This document shows positions 27,467-36,189 of a DNA stretch of 64,000 nt, piece after piece. The stretch comes from Kitasatospora sp. MAA19 (GTDB lineage Bacteria > Actinomycetota > Actinomycetes > Streptomycetales > Streptomycetaceae): assembly GCF_029894125.1 (NCBI RefSeq), contig NZ_JARXYZ010000028.1, positions 43,898 to 107,897 on the forward strand, in the 5' to 3' direction. Both the position numbers and the translations under genes were made by a program. Within the stretch, counting starts at the first letter, position 1; each line of letters starts with the position of its first letter. The notes under the pieces are model-generated. The model did no database searches. It was not told the DNA's origin and worked only from the letters and a program-made list of their open reading frames with translations.

Positions 27467-28309
27467 ATGCCAGCGAGCCCGAACAACACGCCCGCCCCCA
27501 CCAGCGAGTCAGTGGGCGAGTTCTACGACCACATGGGACTGTTCTTCGACTCACTCTACGGCGAGAACATCCACTTCGGACTCTGGGACGACGACCCGAA
27601 CCCGTCCATGCCCGAAGCCCAGAACCGGCTCACCGACCGCCTGATCGACACCCTGCACCTGCGGGACGACGACTACCTCCTCGATGTCGGCTGCGGCACC
27701 GGACACCCCGCCCTGCGACTGGCCGAACGCACCCAAGCCAGGGTCCTCGGAGTGAGCATCAGCCCCACCCAGGTCGCCCGGGCCACCGAGAAGGCCCACA
27801 CCGCCGGCCTCGCCGCACAACTGCAATTCATCCAGGCCGACGCCATGCACCTGCCCCACGAGCCCGAGACCTTCGACGCCGCCTGGGCCATCGAGATGCT
27901 CTTCCACGTCCCCGACCGCCTCCAAGTCCTGCGGGAGATCCACCGCACCCTCAAACCGGGAGGCCGCCTCGTCCTCGCCGACTTCATCCAGACCGACCAC
28001 CTCACCGAAGACGACTGGAACCTCCTCACCCAGGGATTCGCCTTCTCCACCCTCCTACGCGCAGACACTTACGCCGACGTCATCACCCAAGCGGGCCTCG
28101 AAGTCGTCCAGATCCACGACGTCACCGCCGAAACCAGGCAGAACATCCGCTGGATCGAATTTCGCTACGCCGACCACCGGGAAGACCTGGCCGCCCACTA
28201 CGGAGCGGACTTCACCACCCAGATGGACCGGCTGCTCCCCACCGGCGTGTCCATCTACACCGAGAAGCTCGGCTACGTGATTGCCGAGGCCCGTCGTCCC
28301 GTTGTCTGA
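27467..28309 (+). CDS. SAM-dependent methyltransferase, terpene cluster
   Basis: 280 residues. Motif I LDVGCGTGHPALRLAE from about residue 72, post-I GVSISPTQV, motif II/III region AIEMLFHVPDR and LKPGGRLVLADF. The N-terminal YGENIHFGLWDD is of the type seen in sterol, tocopherol and prenyl-diphosphate C-methyltransferases. AAGGAG six bases upstream. 75 bp after the cyclase, so co-transcribed. Could methylate a prenyl diphosphate (giving an irregular carbon count) or a hydroxyl or acid of the product; sequence alone cannot separate these. Confidence 0.88.
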   Translation: MPASPNNTPAPTSESVGEFYDHMGLFFDSLYGENIHFGLWDDDPNPSMPEAQNRLTDRLIDTLHLRDDDYLLDVGCGTGHPALRLAERTQARVLGVSISPTQVARATEKAHTAGLAAQLQFIQADAMHLPHEPETFDAAWAIEMLFHVPDRLQVLREIHRTLKPGGRLVLADFIQTDHLTEDDWNLLTQGFAFSTLLRADTYADVITQAGLEVVQIHDVTAETRQNIRWIEFRYADHREDLAAHYGADFTTQMDRLLPTGVSIYTEKLGYVIAEARRPVV

Positions 28310-28353
28310 CCGCGACAGGCCACCGACACCGGGCTCCCCGGACGAGAGAAGCG

Positions 28354-28440
28354 ATGAAGCGAGTCCTCAGGACAGCGAGCGTCGGCATGGCGGCGCTCCT
28401 GCTTCCCATGGCCACGGCGCAGACCGCCCACGCGAGCTGA
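28354..28440 (+). CDS. Signal-peptide-only mini ORF (28 aa)
   Basis: ATG preceded by GAGAGAAG, encoding KRVLRTASVGMAALLLP then MATAQTAHAS and a stop: a full Sec signal with AHA cleavage site and nothing after it. 44 bp downstream of the methyltransferase. Probably the stub of a lost secreted protein; a processed peptide is a weak alternative. Confidence 0.4.
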   Translation: MKRVLRTASVGMAALLLPMATAQTAHAS

Positions 28441-28461
28441 TCACGGTCTTTCCGTCCGGGC

Positions 28462-28495
28462 TGCCGCTTCAGCCGGCCTCGCCGGTTGAAGCGGC
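28462..28495. terminator. Hairpin terminator of terpene operon
   Basis: TGCCGCTTCAGCCGG (28462-28476) pairs with CCGGTTGAAGCGGCA (to 28495-28496), one G-U. Lies between the convergent methyltransferase and monooxygenase genes. Confidence 0.8.
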
Positions 28496-28552
28496 ACCCT
28501 CCGCGCAAGGCCCCCTACGGCGAGTCGACTGCCCTCGGGCCGCCCCTCATCG

Positions 28553-30106
28553 CTACTCTCCCCGCGCCGGAACGGTACGGTCGTCGTCCTGGGGCACCGT
28601 CGGGGAGGGCAGGGGCGTGGGTCCGGTGGCTGCGTGCCGGGTGTAGACGGCGGGGTCGAAGCGGCTCAGTTGCCGGACGAGGCGCCCGGTGGACCAAGGC
28701 CAGGCGAAGGTGTTCCGGCCGCTGGGGCTGAAGTAGTAACTGGTGCAGCCGCCGGAGTTGTACACGGTGGTCCGCAACGCCTCCTGCACCGCTGTGTTGT
28801 GCTCGGCCTGGGCGGCCGGGTGGACCTCGACGGCTCGGTGGCCGCTGTGGTCGAGGTGGGCCAGGGCGGCGGTGAGGTAGGTCAGTTGGGCTTCCAGGAC
28901 GGTGATCGCGGAGGTGGAGCCGCCGAGCAGGTTGGGCCCCAGCAGCAGGAAGAGGTTGGGGAAGCCGGTGACGGTGGTGCCCAGGTACGCCTGCGGTTCG
29001 CCGTCCCAGGCTTCGTGCAGGGTCCGGCCGTCCCTGCCGTACAGGCTCTGGGCCAGCGGCGGTTCGCCCATGCGGAAGCCGGTGGCCGTGATGAGGACGT
29101 CGGCCTGGACTGCGGTGCCGTCGGCGCCGACGACCTCGTTGCCGCGCACGGCCGTCACGGCGGTGGAGTGCAGACGGACGTGCGGTTGGGTGAGGGCGCG
29201 GTAGAAGGTGCTGGAGGTCAGCAGCCGCTTGCAGCCCAGCCGGTAGTCCGGTGTGAGTGCCTGGCGCAGCTCCCGGTCGTGTACCGCGAGCCGCAGGTGT
29301 GCCCGGGCTCCGACTTCGAGGAGGCGGGCGAGCCGCGGGTGGCGGAAGGCGTAGTTGAAGCCCTCCTGCAGGATGTACTGTCCGGCGCGCAGGGCGCCGC
29401 GGGCGCCGGGCAGGCGGTCCAGGAGCCGGTTGACCGCCGCGGGTACCGGCAGGTCGGGTTTGGGCAGTACCCACTGGGCGGTCCGCTGGAAGAGGTGCAC
29501 GTTCGCTGCCTGGTCCGCGATGGCCGGGACGAGTTGGACGGCGGAGGCACCGCTGCCCACCACGGCAACGCGGCGTCCCGTCAGGTCGATGTTCTCGTCC
29601 CACCGGGCGGTGTGGAGCACGGGACCGCTGAACTCCTCGATCCCGGGGACGTCGAGGTCGCGCGGGAGGTGCCATGGCCCGGTGGCCAGGACCAGGGCCG
29701 TGGCGCTGTAGGGCCCGTCGCTGGTGTCCAGCAGCCAGCGCTCGCCGGCCGGATCCCACCGGGCTTCCCGCACGTGCACTCCGCAGCGCAGGGCGTCGTC
29801 GAGCCCGTACCGTTCGGCCGTCGTCCGCAGGTAGGCGTGGATCTCGCGCTGTCCGGCGAAGAGCCTGCTCCAGGCGGTGTCCGGGGTGAACGAGTAGCTG
29901 TAGAGCGTCGAGGGCACGTCGCAGGCACAGCCGGGGTAGGTGTTCTCCCGCCAGGTACCGCCGAGTTGCGGCGCCTTCTCCAGGATCAGTACGTCGTGGA
30001 CCCCTGCCTCGCGCAGTCGGATGGCGGCCCCGATGCCGGAGAACCCCGCACCGACGACCACGACTCGCCCGTTCCTGCGAGGCCGCGTGGCCTGCGCCGG
30101 GATCAC
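28553..30106 (-). CDS. Flavin monooxygenase, Baeyer-Villiger type
   Basis: 517 residues from the GTG at 30106. FAD Rossmann VVVGAGFSGIGAAIRL, NADPH Rossmann VAVVGSGASAVQL, and between them the Baeyer-Villiger fingerprint FSGPVLHTARWD (about residues 158-169), plus GGTWRENTYPGCACDVPS. Converts ketones to esters or lactones, or hydroxylates. Start chosen because GTGA overlaps the stop of a 41-codon upstream frame; the frame continues to 30328 but with unlikely composition. Position at the end of the terpene locus suggests a tailoring role. Confidence 0.85.
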   Translation of the reverse strand: MIPAQATRPRRNGRVVVVGAGFSGIGAAIRLREAGVHDVLILEKAPQLGGTWRENTYPGCACDVPSTLYSYSFTPDTAWSRLFAGQREIHAYLRTTAERYGLDDALRCGVHVREARWDPAGERWLLDTSDGPYSATALVLATGPWHLPRDLDVPGIEEFSGPVLHTARWDENIDLTGRRVAVVGSGASAVQLVPAIADQAANVHLFQRTAQWVLPKPDLPVPAAVNRLLDRLPGARGALRAGQYILQEGFNYAFRHPRLARLLEVGARAHLRLAVHDRELRQALTPDYRLGCKRLLTSSTFYRALTQPHVRLHSTAVTAVRGNEVVGADGTAVQADVLITATGFRMGEPPLAQSLYGRDGRTLHEAWDGEPQAYLGTTVTGFPNLFLLLGPNLLGGSTSAITVLEAQLTYLTAALAHLDHSGHRAVEVHPAAQAEHNTAVQEALRTTVYNSGGCTSYYFSPSGRNTFAWPWSTGRLVRQLSRFDPAVYTRHAATGPTPLPSPTVPQDDDRTVPARGE

Positions 30107-30228
30107 AGCGCCGGTCCGGCCGGGACAGCGGCGATGTGCCGACGGGGCGTCTGCTGTCCCCGGGGCGCCGTCCGGTCGGTGGCGTCTGGGCGTACTGCGC
30201 TCGTCGCGGTCACGTGGGTCTCGCTCAT
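30103..30228 (-). CDS. Small upstream ORF coupled to monooxygenase
   Basis: 41 residues (MSETHVTATSAVR...AGPAL), ATG with AGAGAAGG five bases upstream, stop overlapping the monooxygenase GTG by four bases. No family recognised. May be a coupling leader or the remnant of a gene. Confidence 0.35.
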   Translation of the reverse strand: MSETHVTATSAVRPDATDRTAPRGQQTPRRHIAAVPAGPAL

Positions 30229-30479
30229 CAGTGCCTTCTCTTCCATTGCCTTCGGTATGCGCTGCCGCTCGGCGAGCCACCTCCGCCGGGCCGATGCGGT
30301 CACCGGGGACGTGCATGAGGCGTGGCACGCTGCCGCGGAGGCCCGGTCAACGCGCCGGGGCTTCACGGGGCAGCGGGCGTGTGCCCCCGTGGACGCTCGG
30401 TTTCCGCAGGGCTGCTCGGGGCAGATCGGCGTGAAGCTGCCGGCGGTGTACCTGAAGAACGGGAGAGATGGCCGGAAGG

Positions 30480-30812
30480 TCACCCTTGGCGTGTGAACCC
30501 GGTGTCGAGCAACTGTCGAGCCGCACCAGCCGACGCGAAGAATTCAAACACCAGCTCGGCTCCTATCTGCCAGCCGGCGCCCGCTTCTCGGACGGCGGCC
30601 ATCGCGCGGGCGGCTTCGGCTCGGCTGGCGAAGCCGCCCCTGCGGCGGACGCGGCGCCGGTCGTCCTCGCGGGCGAGGTCGACGGCGTAGGTCCACGTTC
30701 CGTGCTTCGCGTCCGCCAGCAGGCGCATGCACCAGGGGCCGAGCTGCTTCTTGTGCTCGTCCTGGCAGCCGCATCGGCGGTAGACCCTGCCGCGCTTCGT
30801 CCGCTGTCCCAT
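30480..30812 (-). pseudogene. Integrase N-terminal fragment
   Basis: Strong AAGGAGG site eight bases before the ATG. MGQRTKRGRVYRRCGCQDE, then GTWTYAVDL and RRGGFASRAEAARAM match the Arm-type DNA-binding N-terminus of actinomycete tyrosine integrases. The frame ends after 110 codons with an unrelated tail, so the core-binding and catalytic domains are lost. Confidence 0.75.
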
Positions 30813-31412
30813 GGGTGGTTCCTCCTTGGAGTGGGTGGTTACGGGTCCAAGGTTCGTCTGGTGGTCGGGTGCGTCGGCAGAGCGTGCGGGGCGGGGGGCA
30901 CGAAGGGGCCGGTCGGGCAGGACACGCTCAAGACGACACACCGCCTTGAAGATCACGATCCGTAGCCGGTGGGTAAGCGACCATGATCTGCCCGCACTGG
31001 CCGACTCGGCGAGCAGGTGCGTGCCGCGGTGACCGGGGCTGCCAGGCGCTCGTGAAGGCTCCTGCTGAGTTGGCGTCAGATTTCCGTTGCTGGGCGTAAC
31101 CGGCGACGGATGGCGGCCCTGGGGAGCACTTGGGGACCACGCGCGATGAGCGCTCATGGGCGCCCGTGGGTCATAACGGGCGCCTGTGCACGAAGTGAAC
31201 GCTGACGGCTCGTCACCTCGCTGCGACGGCGGCCGTCCGAAGTGTCTGCCGGTGTGCATGAACTCTGCTGTCTCCCAGGCCTGTTGACACAAAGAGAAGC
31301 TGGAGCCTCAAGGCTCCGGCTGTCGACAATAGTTGAACCCCTGCTGGTGACGAGTGCGGACGGGAAGGGCAGACCCGCTGTCCACCACGAAGGAATTCGA
31401 GCTATGGGGGAC
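30813..31412. other. Intergenic, 600 bp
   Basis: No gene recognised on either strand; long frames are antisense or compositionally poor. Contains short GC-rich inverted repeats around 31130-31190 but no tRNA-like 3' end that would mark an attachment site for the adjacent integrase fragment. Confidence 0.4.
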
Positions 31413-31459
31413 AACGCAGCCGCCCCGCACCGGGTGACCGGGTGCGGGGTGGCTGCGTT
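31413..31459. terminator. Strong hairpin terminator
   Basis: 19-base arms AACGCAGCCGCCCCGCACC (from 31413) and GGTGCGGGGTGGCTGCGTT (to 31459), one G-U pair. Placed directly after the minus-strand stop at 31471-31473. Confidence 0.85.
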
Positions 31460-31470
31460 CGTGTCGGGGG

Positions 31471-31620
31471 TCACCCCGTGGTCTTGAGTGTCCCCACTGC
31501 CTGTACCGGAGGCGTCTTGGTGTCCTTCGGCATGCCCGCGTTCTGTGCGGACATCACCACGCTCGCCCGGTACTGCCCCAGATGATCGAGCAGGTCTGCG
31601 TGGCCAGGGCCGCCGGGGGC
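31471..31620 (-). pseudogene. C-terminal gene fragment, unrecognised
   Basis: A coding-like minus frame (HADLLDHLGQYRASVVM, QNAGMPKDTKTPPVQAVG) ends at TGA 31473-31471, 12 bp before a terminator hairpin. Reads as the 3' end of a gene deleted upstream; the isochorismatase-like gene now abuts it. Confidence 0.4.
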
Positions 31621-31627
31621 TGCCGTG

Positions 31628-32224
31628 TCAGGCGGAGTGCAGCAGCCCGCGCAGTTCGGTGGTGTCGATGACGTGGGCGCGGGAGGGGAACACGTTGTCG
31701 ACCAGTACCTGGTGGGTCTTGGGATCGGGGTCGGCGATGCCGTCGGACAGAACGTAGATCCGGTAGTCGCGGTCGGCGGCGTCGATGAGGGTGGACAGAA
31801 CGACGCCGCTGGTGCTGATCCCGGTGAGCACCAGGGTGTCGATGCCGCGGTCGGTCAGCTGTTGGTGGAGGTCGGTGGTGGAGGCCGAGCCGTAGCGGGT
31901 CTTGCGGACGACGATGTCGCCGTGCGCGGGGGCGATCCGCTCGTCGATCTGGGTGGCGGGGTCCTCGTGGTGGAGCATCTTGCCCGCGGCGACCGCGGTG
32001 AAGGCTTTGTTGGTCTCCGGAATCGTTGCCCAGTCGTTCTCGGTGAAGGCGACACGGACGTAACCGATGGTGCCGCCGGCGGCGCGGACGTCGGCGATGG
32101 CGCCCTTGACCCGTTCGACGAGTGCGTCGGCGTCGGGGGCGAGGGGGACGATCCCGTTCTGGAAGTCCATGGCCAGCAGGGCGGTTCGCTCGGGGGTGAT
32201 CGTGGGGTGGGTGGGGGTGCTCAC
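31628..32224 (-). CDS. Isochorismatase-like hydrolase without catalytic Cys
   Basis: 198 residues. Asp20 (LAMDFQNG) and Lys108 (VVRKTRYGS) of the family triad are present, but the nucleophile position reads TSG140VV instead of xxCV. Cysteine hydrolases such as nicotinamidases need that Cys; true isochorismatases carry Gly there. A vinyl-ether hydrolase role, or a changed function, fits better. The start overlaps the MFS stop (ATGA). Last gene of marR-MFS-hydrolase. Confidence 0.88.
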   Translation of the reverse strand: MSTPTHPTITPERTALLAMDFQNGIVPLAPDADALVERVKGAIADVRAAGGTIGYVRVAFTENDWATIPETNKAFTAVAAGKMLHHEDPATQIDERIAPAHGDIVVRKTRYGSASTTDLHQQLTDRGIDTLVLTGISTSGVVLSTLIDAADRDYRIYVLSDGIADPDPKTHQVLVDNVFPSRAHVIDTTELRGLLHSA

Positions 32225-33690
32225 GCGGGATTCTCCTTGGCGGGGTTCTCAACGGTGCTGGGGGTGTCGGTCGGTCGGTTCGTGTCGCGGTTCATCAGGC
32301 GGCGGTCGAGGACGGTCAGCAGGAGGACCGCGAGGCCCGCCGCGACCAGCACGATGCCGAGGGTGTGCAGGCCGTGGTCGCTGACCCCGTCGCGGAAGAC
32401 GATGCCGCCGATCACGGCGGAGGTGATGGTTCCGAGGTATCCGAAGGTCCGGAACAGTCCGGAGGCGGTGCCGATCTGGTCGGGCGGTGCCGCGAGGTAG
32501 AGGGCGGTCTGGTTGCCGACCGTGGTGGAGGCGGACGTGACGCCGAAGATCAGGGAGACCAGCACGATCGCGATCGCCGGGCTGTGCGAGGTGAGCAGCA
32601 TGATGCCGACCGAGCCGAGCAGCATGGTCACCGCCGAGGCGATCAGCGGTCCGCGTACCAGGTTACGGCTGGCGAGCGGGCGCGAGAGCAGCGCGGAGAC
32701 GGCGCCCATCGGCAGGAGCAGGAGTCCCGCCGCCACGGTGGAAATCCCGTGTGCGGCCTCCATCCACTGGGTCATGCCGTACATCACGGAGTAGACGCCG
32801 AGCAGGGTGAGGGCCTGGCGCAGGTAGGTGCGGGCGAGGGGGCCGTTGGCGGCGAGGCCGCGGAAGTCGAAGAACGGCGCGGTCTTCCGTAGCTCCCACA
32901 CGACCGTGGGCAGGGCGGCCAGGACGAAGACGGCGAGAGCGATCCACTCGACGTGGGGGAGGCTCATCAGGAAGATGACCAGCGCGGTCATCGACCCGGC
33001 GAAGCCGAGGATGCCGGGCAGGTCGATCCGGTCGGCGACCTTACGGAAACCGCCGTGTCCGGGGTCGGGCACGGGGTCCTTGGGCAGCCAGCGCAGGGCC
33101 ATCGCCATGGCGATCGCGGTGACCGGGATGTTGATCAGGAAGGCCCAGCGCCAGCCCGCGGCGCCCACCAGCAGTCCGCCGATCGGAGGGCCGACGGCGG
33201 CTGTGGCCATGCCCGCGATCGCGATGCCGCCGAGCACCCCGCCGGGCGGCGCGTCCAGGCCGGTCTCCTCGGCGCGGCGCCGGATCAGCACCATCGAGCA
33301 GGGGAAGGCGGCCGAGGTGCCGATGCCGATCAGCACCCGGGCGACGGTCAGCATCGCCAGGTTCTGGCCGAGGCCGCCGACCAGGCCGCCGAGCAGCACC
33401 AGCATGATGCCGGAGAGGAAGATCCGGCGCGCGCCGAATACCTCCGCCAGTTTGCCCGCTGTGGGCTGCGCGACGGCGCTGGCCAGGTAGAGCGAGGAGA
33501 CCAGTACGGCGGTGCTGCCCACCGAGACGTGCAGTGCTGCGGCGATGGGCACCAGGGCGGTCGCGATGATGGAGCTGTTGATCGGGTTGAGGCTGGAGCC
33601 CACGTAGAGCGGGGTCGTGAACGTCCATGCGAAGGGCTTGCGCGCGAGACCGCGCGCCGCAGCGTCGGCCCGGGTGGTGTCGGTTCTCAT
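32221..33690 (-). CDS. MFS drug transporter (DHA2-like)
   Basis: 489 residues, many hydrophobic helices (about 14). Characteristic stretches NPINSSIIATALVPIAAAL, LYLASAVAQPTAGKLAEVFG and ARVLIGIGTSAAFPCS. Proton-driven export of a small molecule is expected. Flanked by ATGA overlaps with marR upstream and the hydrolase downstream, so strictly co-expressed. Confidence 0.92.
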   Translation of the reverse strand: MRTDTTRADAAARGLARKPFAWTFTTPLYVGSSLNPINSSIIATALVPIAAALHVSVGSTAVLVSSLYLASAVAQPTAGKLAEVFGARRIFLSGIMLVLLGGLVGGLGQNLAMLTVARVLIGIGTSAAFPCSMVLIRRRAEETGLDAPPGGVLGGIAIAGMATAAVGPPIGGLLVGAAGWRWAFLINIPVTAIAMAMALRWLPKDPVPDPGHGGFRKVADRIDLPGILGFAGSMTALVIFLMSLPHVEWIALAVFVLAALPTVVWELRKTAPFFDFRGLAANGPLARTYLRQALTLLGVYSVMYGMTQWMEAAHGISTVAAGLLLLPMGAVSALLSRPLASRNLVRGPLIASAVTMLLGSVGIMLLTSHSPAIAIVLVSLIFGVTSASTTVGNQTALYLAAPPDQIGTASGLFRTFGYLGTITSAVIGGIVFRDGVSDHGLHTLGIVLVAAGLAVLLLTVLDRRLMNRDTNRPTDTPSTVENPAKENPA

Positions 33691-34157
33691 ATGCCGCCGT
33701 CGTTCAGGTCGGCCGCGGCGAGACGCTCCAGCAGCTCGATGGCCTTCCCCAGGTCCTTGCGCTCGTCCGGCGCGACGACCTGGTCGATGGCCCGCGCCAG
33801 GAAGGACGCGCGGCCCGCGAGCAGCTTCTCGATCAGCTCGGTCGCGGAGGGATCGGCGCTCATCAGCTTCTTGCGGCCGTCCTGCGGATCGGGCTCGCTG
33901 TGGACCAGTCCGGCGGCCTTGAGCACCGCCAGGCTCTGCGCGATGGACTGGCCGCTGACGTGCTCCAGCGCGGCGAGCCGGGCCGCGGTGATAGGGCCTT
34001 CCCGTACCACGCTCGCCAGCACGGCGACCTGCGTGACGGTCAGGCCGGTCGCATGCTGCCCCGATTCCGCGCGCAGGCGTGCGCGCAGCCGCTTGATCGC
34101 GTCGTTGAGGCGCTGCGCGGTCGCAGTGGACTGCCGCGGCCTGGGGTTCGTGTTCAT
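33687..34157 (-). CDS. MarR-family repressor
   Basis: 156 residues, winged helix with GLTVTQVAVLASVVREGP, ARLAALEHVSGQSIAQSLAVL and the wing SEPDPQDGRKK. Likely represses its own operon through the palindrome 13 bp upstream of its start, released by the compound exported by the MFS pump. Confidence 0.93.
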   Translation of the reverse strand: MNTNPRPRQSTATAQRLNDAIKRLRARLRAESGQHATGLTVTQVAVLASVVREGPITAARLAALEHVSGQSIAQSLAVLKAAGLVHSEPDPQDGRKKLMSADPSATELIEKLLAGRASFLARAIDQVVAPDERKDLGKAIELLERLAAADLNDGGI

Positions 34158-34169
34158 GACCTCAGCGTA

Positions 34170-34209
34170 AAACTACACAAGGAACTTTGCCAAGTTACTT
34201 GTGCAGTTT
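34170..34209. promoter_or_regulatory. MarR operator
   Basis: AAACTACACAAG (34170-34181) faces CTTGTGCAGTTT (34198-34209), one mismatch, with nested AACTT/AAGTT between. AT-rich relative to surroundings; overlaps the expected marR promoter. Confidence 0.75.
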
Positions 34210-34648
34210 GTTGCCGGAGCGGCGGTCGCGGTCGCGGGCTCAGGCCGTGGGTCAGGGCCCAGGCCGCGGTCGCCAGGGCGTCGGAGGCGGCGGCGCCGGG
34301 AATCTCAGTTGCTCTGGTCCCGGGCGCTTGGATACCGGGTGCTGTCTCGGGTGCTCTGGTTCGGCGCAGCTGTCGTCAGTAGTCCACTGGCCGGCGATCC
34401 AGAACTCCTCCGGGCCAGTCAGGGGGCGAGAACCGACGCGGCGGTGGTGCGCCAGCCTTCTGCGGTTTGAGCAGTGACTGAAGCCGCTGGCCAAGAGGAG
34501 GGAGCGCGGCATTCGGTGCGCCGAGCACACGAAGCGTGGGTCGTCGGGCACATAGGACGCGGAATACCCAACCCAGGCTTCGACGCTCCAGGGTGTAACG
34601 AAAGATCCCAGATGTAATGAAATTGGTTACTTCAAGGAAGTGGACATC
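34210..34648. other. Intergenic, 439 bp
   Basis: No gene recognised. Promoter and leader of the downstream SDR are presumed at its right end, with AAGGAAG at 34634-34640. Confidence 0.4.
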
Positions 34649-35398
34649 ATGGGACAGCTCGATGAGAAGGTCACCCTGGTGACTGGTGGATCGACCGGTA
34701 TCGGGCTGGCCATCGCCCGCCGGTTCGCCGCCGACGGCGCCACCGTCTACCTCACCGGCCGGCGCAAGACCGAGCTGGACGCGGCCGTGGAAGCCGTCGG
34801 CGAACGTGCCACCGGCGTTCAAAGCGATGCGTCGAATCTCGATGATCTCGACCGCCTCTTCGCGACTATCAAGGAGCGCAGCGGACGGCTGGACGTCGTT
34901 GTGGCCAACGCCGGCGTCGCCGAACCCGCCCGACTGGGCGAGATCACCGAGGAGCAGTACGACAAGACTTTCGACATCAACGTCAAGGGGACGCTCTTCA
35001 CCGTCCAGAAGGCACTACCCCTGCTGCCGGACGGCGCCTCGGTGATCGTGCTCTCTTCCACCAATGCGTCGATGGGCGTCGAGGCGATGAGCGTCTACAG
35101 CGCCACCAAGGCCGCTGACCGCAACTTCGCCCGCACCTGGGCCGCCGAGCTCGCGGGCCGTGGCATCCGGGTCAACGCCATCAGCCCCGGCCCGATCGAG
35201 ACTCCCGGCATCCGCAGCCTGGGGACCCCGGCACAAGGTGAACAGCAACTGGCGGACGCCCTCGCGACGATGGTTCCGCTCGGCCGGATCGGACGCACCG
35301 ACGAAGTCGCCGCCGCAGCCGTCTTCCTCGCCTCGGACCAGAGCTCCTTCACCACCGGGGCCGAACTCTTCGTCGACGGCGGCCTCGTCCAGATCTGA
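34649..35398 (+). CDS. SDR family oxidoreductase
   Basis: 249 residues; TGGSTGIG, NAGV, Ser (LSSTNA) and YSATK, ends VDGGLVQI. Start at ATG 34649, eight bases after AAGGAAG; an in-frame GTG at 34640 overlaps that site. Closely similar in architecture to the SDR at 17658. Confidence 0.93.
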   Translation: MGQLDEKVTLVTGGSTGIGLAIARRFAADGATVYLTGRRKTELDAAVEAVGERATGVQSDASNLDDLDRLFATIKERSGRLDVVVANAGVAEPARLGEITEEQYDKTFDINVKGTLFTVQKALPLLPDGASVIVLSSTNASMGVEAMSVYSATKAADRNFARTWAAELAGRGIRVNAISPGPIETPGIRSLGTPAQGEQQLADALATMVPLGRIGRTDEVAAAAVFLASDQSSFTTGAELFVDGGLVQI

Positions 35399-35628
35399 AC
35401 CCCGATCGGCGACCACCGCCCAGACTCGATAGCGCCGCTCAGGTGTGCCGAGACTCGCTAGTGCCGCGTCAGACAACCTTTGCCCTCTCGGAACGTCGGC
35501 GAGCGGCCGAACTGGTCCTGACTGCATGTCGCCACGGACACGCCGCTTCCGACGTTACCCACCCATCACTGGGATCTCGGCCGATACAGTCTGGACGCCA
35601 TGTCCATGCCCTCATCAAGGAGATCCTG

Positions 35629-35883
35629 ATGACGCTTCAGGCTCAGTTTGCGCAGGCGCAGGCCGATTCCAAGACGCTCTCCGAGCGTCCGGACAACATG
35701 ACGATGCTGAAGAGGTACGCCCTGTTCAAGCAGGGCAGCAGCGGGGACGTCCAGGGCGAGCGCCCGGGGATGACCGACTTCGTGGGCCGGGCCAAGTGGG
35801 ATGCCTGGAACGAGCTCAAGGGCTCGACGCAGGAAGCGGCGCAGCAGCAGTACATCGACCTGGTGGAGGGCTTGAAGGATTGA
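35629..35883 (+). CDS. Acyl-CoA-binding protein
   Basis: 84 residues, the exact size of ACBP. Conserved acyl-CoA/CoA contacts KRYALFKQGSSGDVQGERPG and RAKWDAWNELKG, then QQQYIDLVEGL. The four-helix protein binds long-chain acyl-CoA in the cytosol and buffers or delivers it. ATG after AAGGAG with eight-base spacing. The family is mainly eukaryotic, with scattered bacterial members. Enclosed by perfect inverted repeats. Confidence 0.93.
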   Translation: MTLQAQFAQAQADSKTLSERPDNMTMLKRYALFKQGSSGDVQGERPGMTDFVGRAKWDAWNELKGSTQEAAQQQYIDLVEGLKD

Positions 35884-35899
35884 CCCGCGCAACGGCGAC

Positions 35900-35925
35900 G
35901 GGGCGGTTCCAGAAGGATCCGCCCC
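35900..35925 (+). terminator. Hairpin terminator of ACBP gene
   Basis: GGGGCGGTTCC (35900-35910) with GGATCCGCCCC (35915-35925), one internal T-T mismatch, 16 bp after the stop. Confidence 0.65.
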
Positions 35926-36189
35926 GGCCACGTACACATCGCGGGGCGAAGGTTGTCTGACGCGGCACCAGTTGTCACCGGACGCAGAGCGTGGCCTGCG
36001 CGTTCGGTCGTGCCGGGACAGGCTGGTTGGCACCGTTCGGCCATCTTTGCTGTCACCTGCGGTGCATGGCCGGTCTTGTTGTCACCGGTTTCGGAGATCC
36101 ACCCCCGAGACCGATCTTGTCCGAGCAACGCAGTCGTGACCGAACTCGGGCAGGCGGGTTGGCGGTTGTGCGGCAGTCGTTCCGAAAGG

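Larger units (their letters stand above)
35461..35968. repeat. 20-bp perfect inverted repeats bracketing the ACBP gene
   Basis: GTGCCGCGTCAGACAACCTT at 35461-35480 and its exact complement at 35949-35968; a few more inner bases also match (TGCCC/CGCCC). The 508-bp unit holds one complete gene plus its terminator. Flanks show no obvious target-site duplication. Looks like a small transposon or MITE-type cassette. Confidence 0.65.
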
